From: Nephrocerus scutellatus
Taxonomy: Eukaryota; Arthropoda; Insecta; Diptera; Pipunculidae
Reading direction: 5' to 3'
Assembly (NCBI GenBank): GCA_947095585.1
Contig: OX352765.1
Span: 22,226,254-22,290,253, forward strand
DNA: 64,000 nucleotides
Positions 23,701-35,700 of this stretch are shown one piece after another (position 1 is the first letter of the stretch; every line of letters starts with the position of its first letter). Below the pieces are notes generated by a model. It worked only from the letters and a program-made list of their open reading frames with translations, was not told where the DNA came from and made no database searches. The translations under genes were made by a program, and so were the position numbers.

Positions 23701-26700
23701 TGATGGTAGAAGCACTTTAACCCTTTGGTGGCCAAAGACCACAAGGAACATGAAGGCATTTGTTTGCGATTTCTTTCGCACACGATTCGTTCGTTGGGAA
23801 AATTATGGTAACAATTCAGTCAACAGGCAAGGATTTGCTTTGTTTCAGGAATCGGTTGTATTCTTTATTGGAGCAGTTTGTCAACAAGGTGAGACACTTT
23901 CACCGATTTTATGACCTATCATGTAAGCTATGTTACACAGTATTAAAAGTCATGTCATGGACGTTCTAGTAATATTTTCATGAGCAGCTGATTTTTTTCT
24001 TGTGTTGTAACTTATGTTCAATTTTTAGAGTATATTCACTTAAGGAGAAAAGGGCTTTGTGTGCGATAGATAGCTTTAAATATGAGTGTGCATAGACTCT
24101 ATATGTGATGGTTAGTTAAGCGATATAGAGCTACAAAGTATATCAGACAATGCGTTGTTATACAAAAATTCATACCAATGAGGATGTTAAAAACAACCTG
24201 CAATTTTTTTTTCTATTTTAGCTACAACTTGACCAAATCATGTCTGTTACAAAAGAAAATCTTTATTCGATAGTGGTTTAAGCGATGCGAAGCGGTGCCG
24301 ATCAAATCAAAAACAAGTTGTCTTTTGTATACACAAAGTAGTACCGAAAAGGAGTCCCTGCAATTTTTTCTTTAATCGATAAAATCTGAACCATTCATTT
24401 GTGTTACAACAGCAAATTAATAAACTCTGATTCGCTGCTATGTCATCAGTTTGCAATTCCTAAACTCTTAGCGTCCGGGTTTACGCCATCCTTCCAGCGT
24501 AGGCTTGGTCGGTCTCGCTGTCGTGTTCTACAAATTCTACCGCAAAGGACTTTCCGAGCAGGATTCTCTTCGTTCATACAAGCTAGGTTCCTGCCAACGG
24601 GAGCTTAATTCTCCTCACGATGTCAACATCACGGTAACGCTCATACATATAATCATTTTAGAGTCTCCGGAATCGTCCTTCCTCACATACGGTGCCAACA
24701 ATTTTCCGGAAGACTTTTCTCTTGAACGCGGCTAAGAGGTAAGAATGATTTTTGCTAAGCATCCAAATCTCGAATCCATATGTAAGTACTCGTATGATCA
24801 TTGTTTTAAACACCAGGAGTGAAGAGGTGGCAAAAAACACTCAGCTTGAGTTATAATCAACATCGCATCCTACCCACCATTAACATCGGTATATTACGAA
24901 GCTTTGTAAGAAACAGAATGGCCAATGGGATACGTCAAACAACTCCATGTCCTAATTTAAATGGAAAATTGCATAGTGTGTTGTCGAGCATCTGTTCTCT
25001 GTGAATACAAGCGGCAGTGTGCGCAAGCGCTGTGGTAAACTACTAGTTTGAAAATGACTAAATAGTCAAAGCAAGATAAAGGAGATGAGTGTTTGCTTCC
25101 CATCTGTTTCTTTAAGTTGGCGGAAGCAGTTAGCCACTAAATCGTTAGTTAGATAATTACTGAACTTAACAGTCGAAGATTGAGCAGTGATTGATTGATT
25201 GATTGAGTGCAGTGTCCACGTGAGTGTTTCAGCTGGAAAAATGGTGTTAGTCAACGCTCAAGCTTGAATTCCATGCTTGTGATTATTAAGATGACACCAG
25301 CAGACCGAGTAGTGGTTTGAGTACTAACTTTGTACAGGATGTATGAAAAAAAAGTATTTTTGATTGCGTGGAAAAAATTCACCTTATGCTTGACAATTTT
25401 AAAAATTGTAAATTTTTTAATTTTATGTTTCCTTCTCCCTCCCTTCAAAGGTTACTTAACTTTGTCTTACTCCACACTCTCTCATAATTTCCTCATCATT
25501 TCACTTGACGATGAAAACTCGACTCGACCTTTTCGATTTTTTCAACCCGATCTCTCTACCCATCTGTTCAAAAAACTAATTACTTTTCCACAAATAATTA
25601 CTTGCGGTAATCACAAGGAAAGCACGTCACAACCATCCACTCAACCGCAACCAACCTATTCGTTTGTTATTATACCTCATCACTTGAGCGGGGTTATCCT
25701 GGCAAAAACCAATTCAATTTCTTTCACATTTCACTTTGACTTTTACTTAATATTTTATTTTTATATTTTCTGATATTTTTCCGGCGACGTTGCGTTTAAC
25801 ATGGAACGTGAAAACACACTAACCCAACTACATACCACCAACTGCAGGAATATCATTCCCAACGAACTTCCTTTCGGGCCGTTGCATTGTTCTCATCAGT
25901 TTGCTCTTCTCATTTGCCATCTATCAGTTCTATTCGGCCAGCATTGTTGGCAAATTGTTGTTGGAAAAACCAAAAACAATCAAAACTGTGCGCGATATTA
26001 CCCACAGCTCACTCGAGATTGGAATCGAGGATATCGCTTATAATAGAGATTTCTTTTTGGTGAGTGAGTTGTCGATTTTGTCCATTACACATAAATAATC
26101 TCTGTAATTAATTGGTTTTTAATAAATTTAAATAAATAAATTCGTTACAGCGAACCAAAGATCCTGATGCTCTTGAATTATATGCGAAAAAGATCGGCAC
26201 TGCTCCGGCATACGATGATCAGACTTTTCGTGATATTCAACCGGATGCAGTAGATAAACCGACGATGACTAGCGATATGTATAGGGCGCACCAAGGGAAG
26301 ATTCCATATGCAAAAACGAGTGATTCATCGAGCTGGTATGATGTGGAATTTGGTACGCTAAAGGTCAAGAAAGGAGGTGCGTATAGTGAGATTTTTGAAG
26401 AGTGATGTGCGAGTTTGGGGGCGAAGTTCGAAAGTCATTGAAAAGTGTTTTTAAAAGTCGCCTTTCGGATATAACTTTAACTTTCAGGTTCCTACAATTT
26501 GTATGCAAAAATAAAACACGTACAACACGGTTGGTCACGAGAAGCTAGGCCCTGAACCACAATGGTCTGTTGTGCCAAAATATTGTACGAGTCTGCTTTT
26601 GTGTAACATATTGATCAGAGAGTATAATTGCAAGTTATACATACATAGAAGTAATATTTTGTCTCTTAAATCATTTAGTCCCGCAATGATAAGCCAGGCA

Positions 26701-29700
26701 AGCTTTTTAATTCTACTTCTTATGCTGAATTCAATACTATTTTTCCACCCATTTTACTTTATTATCCTTTAACATGCTCCATTTTGTGCGTCTGCCCTGA
26801 ACCACAGGTATTAGTTGTTAAAATCTAAAAGTCATAAACGGCATCAGTTAGCAGCAACTTTTTTTGGTAATACGAACCAACATCCTCCTCATTATTAACA
26901 TCTCTAATATCCCTTAGAAGTAAATGTAGCACAAACCAACCACATAGACTACTCTCTATCAGTGAAAATCCCTTCTGGCGCTTTATTCATTCGCAGTTTA
27001 TTCAACCTCGTCGGGTGTGTCGGTGTCCTTTTAACAGAAATGAACACGAGCCATTGCCCATATTTTCGTGGCTGCACAACAACACAACAGTTATTCGTTG
27101 TTACGCGGTTTCCCATAAACGCGCTCGCCAACAATGTCCTAAAACGGAATAACATACAATTTTGTGCAGCACCGAATCCTGTGGCGGCAGGTCGAGCTGA
27201 CCTGCTTCTAATGCATTATAAGTATCTACCGCAATTCCCCCTCCATCCAAACACAGCTCATTTGTTATCCATCATTTTTGGATCTTTTCATATTTTGTTG
27301 GCGTTTTGTGAAATTTCGGTCTGGTCGATGCGCTCCTCCTACCCCCTGCACCGCTTGTTCACTATACGCATAACAAACAAAGGATTTGCTTTTTATGTTG
27401 ATGTGGCTGCTGCATATAAAATAATCTTGGATAATTTCGACGAAAGGGAAATATGCGATTTAACTGAAATTCAACTCTTTGCACCGCAAATGATGGTTAA
27501 CATTGTCCAGAAGGGATCACCATTGAGGAAAATCATTACTTATGGGTAAGTCGTTTTAGTTTATGTTGTATTAGTAGTAGTACTTTGTATGTTTGTGTGG
27601 GCCTATGACTGGCAAAATCGCATGTTTCATCATTTTGGGAGCGAGCACCGTCGCAAAATTGAGGCAACGAGAGTTTATGTAAGAACCAAATACAATGTTG
27701 CTCAGCCAAGTTGAAAAGTCGTTTAAGGAAAAATCTCTGCCGCGGTGAGACACTGACGATTCTTAATCGATGCAGTTCCGGTATCGTCAGTTAGGAAAGT
27801 AAAGTTTATAATTAAGTATAAGCTTTGCATGTGGATAGCGTGGCTGGTTAGTGAGTTGGTTCACTGAGCGGGAGGTTCGAAATTCGAATCCAAGAAAAAC
27901 ACCAAACTGATTTTTGGTCTGGTCTGACTGCCTGTAAAACGTCCGAGAGTAATAACTGTCATGAAATTTTTTGCAGTCCTTGTAAGGTCCGCAATACCCT
28001 AAAACACCTTTTCTATACTTATACTTAACACCCTTAGGCATGTGATGGAAAAATGTCTAGTGTTTCAAAACTCACTACACCATCTTTTTATAGACTTGAA
28101 AGCCGCCTATGATAGCATAGCCAGAGTAGAATTTAATAAAGCCATGAGAGAATTTGGCATCCCAAATAAACTGACACGACTATGTAGGTTGACCATGACC
28201 AACGTTATAAGCCAAGTAAAAATATCCGGATCACTATCAAGACCATTCAACATCTATAACGGGCTCCGACAAGGGGATGGATTGGCCTGCGTCCTCTTTA
28301 AATTGACATTGGAGAAAGTGATCCGAGACTCTGACGTAACGGCGAGAGGAACAATCATCTATAAGTCCATTCATATACTGGCTGCTACAGACGATATTGA
28401 CATCGTTAGTAGAAACCCAAGATTTGTAGAGGAAGCTTTCATCCAGATCGGGCAGGCGGCATGAAATCTTGGGCTGCACATAAATGAGAGCAAAACAAAG
28501 TACATGTACACGTCTGCGACTAAGATCCAACATTGATCCCGCAATTAAAATAGTGGAGCGCGAATTTGAAGTAGTGCAACCCTTTAACCATCTCGGGTCA
28601 ACTGTTGCAACCGATAAGAGCATGGAACTAAAAAAACGCAATACCCTAAAACACCTTTTCTATACTTATACTTAACACCCTTAGGCATGTGATGGAAAAA
28701 TGTCTAGTGTTTCAAAACTCACTACACCATCTTTTTATAGACTTGAAAGCCGCCTATGATAGCATAGCCAGAGTAGAACTTAATAAAGCCATGAGAGAAT
28801 TTGGCATCCCAAATAAACTGACACGACTATGTAGGTTGACCATGACCAACGTTATAAGCCAAGTAAAAATATCCGGATCACTATCAAGACCATTCAACAT
28901 CTATAACGGGCTCCGACAAGGGGATGGATTGGCCTGCGTCCTCTTTAAATTGACATTGGAGAAAGTGATCCGAGACTCTGACGTAACGGCGAGAGGAACA
29001 ATCATCTATAAGTCCATTCATATACTGGCTGCTACAGACGATATTGACATCGTTAGTAGAAACCCAAGATTTGTAGAGGAAGCTTTCATCCAGATCGGGC
29101 AGGCGGCATGAAATCTTGGGCTGCACATAAATGAGAGCAAAACAAAGTACATGTACACGTCTGCGACTAAGATCCAACATTGATCCCGCAATTAAAATAG
29201 TGGAGCGCGAATTTGAAGTAGTGCAACCCTTTAACCATCTCGGGTCAACTGTTGCAACCGATAAGAGCATGGAACTAAAAAAACGCGCACGGTTGCTCAA
29301 AGCCAACAAACTAAAGACTGTCAAGGCTCTTCAAATCAAGGAACTTAACCATAAAATCCAAGCGGCTGGTGTGTAAGACAATGGTTACACCAGTACTAAC
29401 ATATGATCCGTGACTTGGGTGCTTAGCAAAAAACATTCTGACCTGTTAGCCGCGTTCGAGAGAAAAGTCTTAGGGAGAATTGTTGGCCCCGTATGTGAGG
29501 GAGGAGATCAGGAGCCAACTCCGGTTGTCCATTTTACTACTATTATGTGTACTGACTTTGACACTACAGCTAGGTGAACCGTTAATTAACATTGCATTCA
29601 TACCACTGTACTGGAAGACTCTAAAACTTTATATAATCCGTATATAATTAAAATAGCATCAGCTGATCCTTACTTTATTAATAGAAAGCCTTAGTACGAA

Positions 29701-32700
29701 CCACACTAACCTCTAGCCAAAAATCTGTCCCGTATGCACTTAGCAACAGAAACGCTGGATGACAAAGTGTTACGAATTGAATTTCAACCATTAAACAAAT
29801 TTTTGCGGTAAAACAAATGAACTTCATCGACAGTTCTTCTAATGATTTAGTACACGCATCTACTGTCTTCCGTCAATGTCATCCAAGAACATAAATCACC
29901 TCACCGGAGAAAAACCCCCAAGTGCGAATCACACCAACCTTAAGATGACCTTATTCTAATGCTACCTACTGGGTCCAATAAAAAAACAACCCATAAAAAT
30001 TAAAATTTTTCTTGTAAATTCTCTAATCAGGGATACACACAAACACACACACACACACTGCGTGCTCGTTTTGTGGCAAAATCATCCACCAAATGACGCA
30101 GCGGCAGCGAACAGCTCTGATAGCGATATTTAAAAATTGTATATTGGGGTCCCCAAGGGGCCGATCGCTCCAAATTTTTACAAAAAGTGTTTTCCATCGA
30201 AGACACACATGTGTACAAAATTTAAAGAAAATCGGGTAAGTTTTGTAAAATATTTGTATGGGAGCCCCCCGACCCCGCGGCCAGTGGGGCCTCAAATATC
30301 GAAACATTAGAAATGCCACTTCTCAAACGGAGTATACCTACCACTAATTTCACCCTACGAGAAAGTGTAAAATTTACGAGTGAACTCAGGGCTTGATATA
30401 TAAAGACCAAACTCAAAACTCAATGCAGATGCTATAAAGCGCTCAAAGTAAATGTACATGTGCGCAGTATTATGTTAAATTTATTCGACAACAAATAATT
30501 TAGAACTCCCTTCCTTGCCAGAGTACTATATAGCGCATTCAACATTTTCCGCGGTCCAAGGGGCCGATCGCTCCAAATTTTTACAAAAAGTGTTTTCCAT
30601 CGAAGACACACATGTGTACTAAATTTAAAGAAAATCGGGTAAATTTTGTAAAATATTTGTATGGGAGCCCCCCGACCCCGCGGCCAGTGGGGCCTCAAAT
30701 TTTAATAGAAAGTGTTTTCATGGGAGATATACATGTGTGCAAAATTTCAATAAAATCGGGCTATAGGAAGTGGGTTAAAAATTAATCACAAGATTTGGCC
30801 AGCCAGCCAGCCAGCCAGCCAGCCACGGGCAAGTGAAGTTAATATAGAGAATTTAAAAAAACATAAACTCGTCTGAGCACTATATGCACTTATGGCGTAA
30901 ATATGGCTTCGATACGTCCAGTATTTTAGGCGTGATGAGATTAGATATATATGCAAAATGACATTTCTAAGAACATCTTGACTCCAGCGCTTATTTACCA
31001 GACTCCTAAAAGAGATAAACCTTCAAGAGTAGCTATCAAACATATCTTATGAATATGGCTTCGATACGTCTAATGGTTTAGTGGTGGTTTGGCGACGTTA
31101 CATACTAACGCACAATAATTTTTATATACAAAGATTTCCCATTTAACTGATCAATCACGCGTGTACGCACGCACGCACTTTTATGATCCTCAAACTTTGA
31201 ATTTTAATCATTATACTAATTGAATGATAGTAATTTAAATTTTTTTTTATAATAACAGAGACAGTGGTTCTCAATCTTTTAAATAGGAATTGAGATATAT
31301 TTTCGTTTTAAGATAATTGCCACTGACATTGGCCCGTTATAAGAGTTTTCGACTCGTCTAGAAATAAATTTAAGAACTGTATTTAGAAATCCTTGACCTT
31401 TATTTCGTTTATGGTGAATATTTTACTACAGAAAATGGCAAAATATAACTAATCAGCAACAGTTACTTAAAAATTACGAATTCAATGAATTAAATACCTG
31501 CAATCCCTTAGTTGGCGCCGACAAGTAGTAAGTTGTGATCAATAACATAAATTATCTGTTGGGTTTGATTAGTAGTGTTAGGCTAGGTTTTGCTGATCAA
31601 CACACTGACTCATTTTCAACAAGTTGACTGTGTATACCTACAACTCTCCACCTCTCTGCACCTTGTTTCCAGTTGTCCATTTTACTTTTATGTACAATTT
31701 TATTTATATATGGGAAAATATTAAATGTTGTGCAACGAACAAAAATATATTGTGCTGGCTAGCAGAGTTTTAATGCTCCGTTCTACAACATTAATATGTA
31801 TGTCTACTTGAACACATACACACACAATCACACACACACACACACTGACAGACTGTAATGTAATGCTTGATTCCACAGACTCCAACAAAATAATAATATC
31901 GCAAGGCTAAGCAGAAACTATTCCTGATGTTGTTGCTGATGTTGGTGATGGCGATGTGCATTGCGACGTCGGAGGCCAGTTTGAAAGTGTAACGGCTCGG
32001 TGCGCTTGAGGGAACCTAAAACAACCGAAAGGTAAACTCCTCAGTGTCCCTACACATCGTCTGTAGTCTGACCGGTGATTGCACAGCATAAAATTTAAAA
32101 CAATAAACAAAACAGAAAAAGTTTTACCAAAAGTTGGTGCAAAATTTCATGCGGCAACGCCAAGTTTCCTTTGATGTTCGTCCTTTTGAACGCGTACCCA
32201 TACATACATATATAGACGAGAAGGACTTCTGTAGCCATTTTAGGTAAATATGCAAAATTTTTGTTCATCTCGTTCGTGGTCGTATTCATCATCATCTCAG
32301 TAAGCGCACACATACGCGTTCGGCTCTAAATGAGAAGTCAAAGTCGAATAAGATGTCCGTTCGTACGTTTGTGCATATTTGTGGCATGCATATTGCACCA
32401 TCAGTCGCACACAATTGTAAGGCCATTTATTATAATTTCATTTTCCGCCATTGGACGGGGAAACAGCACACATTAAAAGGTAATTGAAGATTTATTACGT
32501 TCGGCACGGAGTTGTACAATGTTCAGGACAATGCAAGTCTTTTATCCATCCGAGAGCATGTGTCATGTATGCAATCGTTTGCTTGCTCCTTCGTACCTGC
32601 CTACTACCCTTATTTCTTTTGCTGTTGGAAGTCCACAGCCGAAAGCGTTTTGCTTTCACCGTTTGTCCAAATTTCAGTTGGAAGTTAGAAGCAGAAATAT

Positions 32701-35700
32701 TTGTCCATCCTCTCGGAAAGAAATTAGTTTGATGCTGGATGCTAGAATAGATGTTGCTACTCTTCCTAACTATACAACTTGACTTGTGCTAGTCGCCATA
32801 CATATGAATTATGTCATCTCTTCTGTATGGACATTGGACTGGCGGACTTTTGGCATTTAAATGAAAGATGGGGATTATGGGACTCATTTCATTTCAAATC
32901 GAGAAAGTTATAATCCTGATGCAGATTGAGCAAGCAATTCGATTTGTTTTAATGCTTTCAGATGTTATGTAAGATGGTTATATAAGGTCATTTTATAGTA
33001 TTTTTACATATCATCTGTTTTATGTGAAAACCGTCAAGAAGAATTGGGCACAACACGTGATTCCCTGGAGGATATTTGATATACCATAACTAATGGCCCT
33101 TCAGTTGATATTGATTCCACATATCGAAAATACAAGCGTTTGTTTAAGGAATAAAAGACTCATTAGTTAACATCCTTTTAAGTTTAAAACTATTGTATAG
33201 GTAGCTAGTTAGGTAGAGTGATGGTACCCGATGAACTTGCAAGAGTCTCAATAAGCTATTATGTTACCACAAAACTCGAGTGACCTAAGAGTTATTTGGA
33301 TATATTTTAAATCCGTTTAAGTAAAGGATTAGTTCGATAATATTCTGTACTCCAAAAGCTCTTTCAGCTCGGCGAAGAATGGGCTATCAAAATGCGGATT
33401 CTGGACTGTTAAGATAGTGGATAAGAGTCTTCTTCTCATTTACCTCCTTTCAGCTCCTACATAAGTTATTATGTGGAATACGCAGTTTATCAGTTTGTCT
33501 GCCCAGCGTCCAGTGACACGTATTGTTAGCTACAACTCTGGCAATATCTATTTTCTCTCTTTATTGTAGGAGGTCCATAACGCCCTTAAATAAGCACAGT
33601 TGCTCCACCTTAGTAAAGAAAGAGTGAACTAGTTCCTGGTTGTAGTTGAGCAGCTGACTCTTTCCATGGAGCCAGTCGGTAGTGACGCTCTTCTTTGAAA
33701 ATTTCTCCGATTGTCATTTTTGGCAATTGATGGAGCAACACCTAAAAAATAATATGAGAATAAAGGAAATGATTTCAAAACGATCGCCAGTAAAAAAGCG
33801 TTCTTACAGTCGATCAAAAGCGGCATGGCTGCATCTGGTTATCGAAAAAGTGTGGCCAAGACGATGACACAATGGTTGTGGAGAAAATATCAGCTAAAAT
33901 GCAAAATCGTAACAAAAAAGCTGTGAATGTTACAGGTAAGATGGTAGCTATTTCGAAAACTGAATCATCAGAGGCCTTAGAACAATCTGTGACATGCGAT
34001 CAACAGGAAGAGAAGGGAAGAGGAAGGAAGAGGAGGGAGGCCACAGCATTGCTGTTAATTGTCCAGAAAACTTCGCATAAAAAAGTTGTACATGTTGCAC
34101 CAAAGTATAGAAGGCACCGCACATGCCAGAGAAAAACATTCGCTCGATATTGAACCTGCGATGAAAATGGAAGAAGCTGTATGTTTTATGTTTATTTTTT
34201 TTTAAATTTGCTGTTTCATCATCATCATCATATTTGGTTCTACAACCGGGGTCTGGCCTCCCGCAAAAAGTCTCTACACCGGTCCCGGTTTAGGGCCGAT
34301 GTCATTCAGTTTTGCATCCCTAAATTCTGGGCGTCGTGGTCTATGCTTGGCCGGCCTTGCTGTCGTGTTCTATAATTCCTATCGCAAATGACTTTCCAAG
34401 CAGGATCCTCTTCGCCCATGCGATCTAGGTGTCCTGCCAACCGAAGTCTACCGAGCTTAATTCTCTTCACGATGCGGTATCGCTCGTAGATCTCATCATT
34501 ATAGACTCTCCGGAATCATCCTTTCTCACATACGGGGCCAACCATTCTCCGTTAGTCTTTTCTCTCGGACGTGGCTAAGAGGTCAGAATAGATTTGAAGA
34601 GTCTTAACAGAATATAGTAGGCGTTGTTAACTTTAAGCAACCGTGAGCATATTTCTGGTTCCATACTGTTATCGGCTGCTACAGTTAACCCGAGATAGTT
34701 AAAGGATTGCACTACTACAAATTCGCGCTCCACTTTTTAACTTGCGGGACTAATGTTGGATCTTCTACTGGCAGACGTGGCCACCATATTCTTTCTATTG
34801 ATCAATAAATGTATTTCGAAATGCCTTGACTGTTCCTTCCATATTATGGGCTGCGATATCGTTAGAGTCTTATAGTTGCACCTACCTTTTTAGACAAATT
34901 TTCTCTCCTTTAGCAAAAAAAAAAATAGCAAAATAATTTTTCTTTACATAGCTCTATTGAGTAGAAGGGCCAGAGCAACTTAATTAAAATTAGTTCCATT
35001 CTAAATCAATGTGAACTTTGACTTTAATTGATCATTGAGGCATTCAATTCGGATCCTTGCTGAAACATTACTGTTTTATATCTTTCTACTTTAAGTTGGA
35101 CAGATTTCTTATCGGTTTAAATAAAATATTGGACCATGGGTATGTTTCGTCCATATGCAGGATTCTCTGGTGAATATTTTAGCTAGCTTCTAATGTAATC
35201 TTTTTAGGCGACAATTGTTTCAAACGCTGGAATTATGAAGTAGGATTTCGCAACGATATCGATTATATTTTCAAATGGAATCAGATACAAAACTTTTGAT
35301 ATTAATGAAAAAAATGTCTTATTGTTATTTTGACGTGACAACGTCTCACTACAAGGGGGTGCTTGTTCAAAAAGTAAAATGTTAAGTGATAGAGTGTTAT
35401 GCTCACACTGTTAAGTGAGAGTTAAATCTCAGTATTTTGGGAACTAAGCCATTTCTCAAGCGATTTGCATGAAATTCGGTATGTAGGGGTAAGATGCGAC
35501 TATAAGACTTGTTCCTATTCAAATTCCGGAATATGGTCATTATAAGACTTAAAGACTTTTTCCATGGCAATTCTGGAATATAGTCATTATGGTCTGAAAT
35601 TTCGGGAACAGCGATTTGCATGAAATTCGGTATGTAGGACTAAGATGCGATTGTTAAACTTGTTCCCATAGAAATTCTGGGATATGGTCATTAGGAACTG

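Noticed and set aside
26962..27382. Open frame extending exon 12 by about 140 codons upstream
   Set aside because: IR similarity begins exactly at FAFYVD, and the acceptor at 27382 gives the phase needed by exon 11. The upstream part does not look like IR.
33872..34153. 93-codon Lys/Arg-rich open frame in IR intron 12
   Set aside because: No recognisable domain and no splice or promoter context; AG-rich sequence opens frames by composition.
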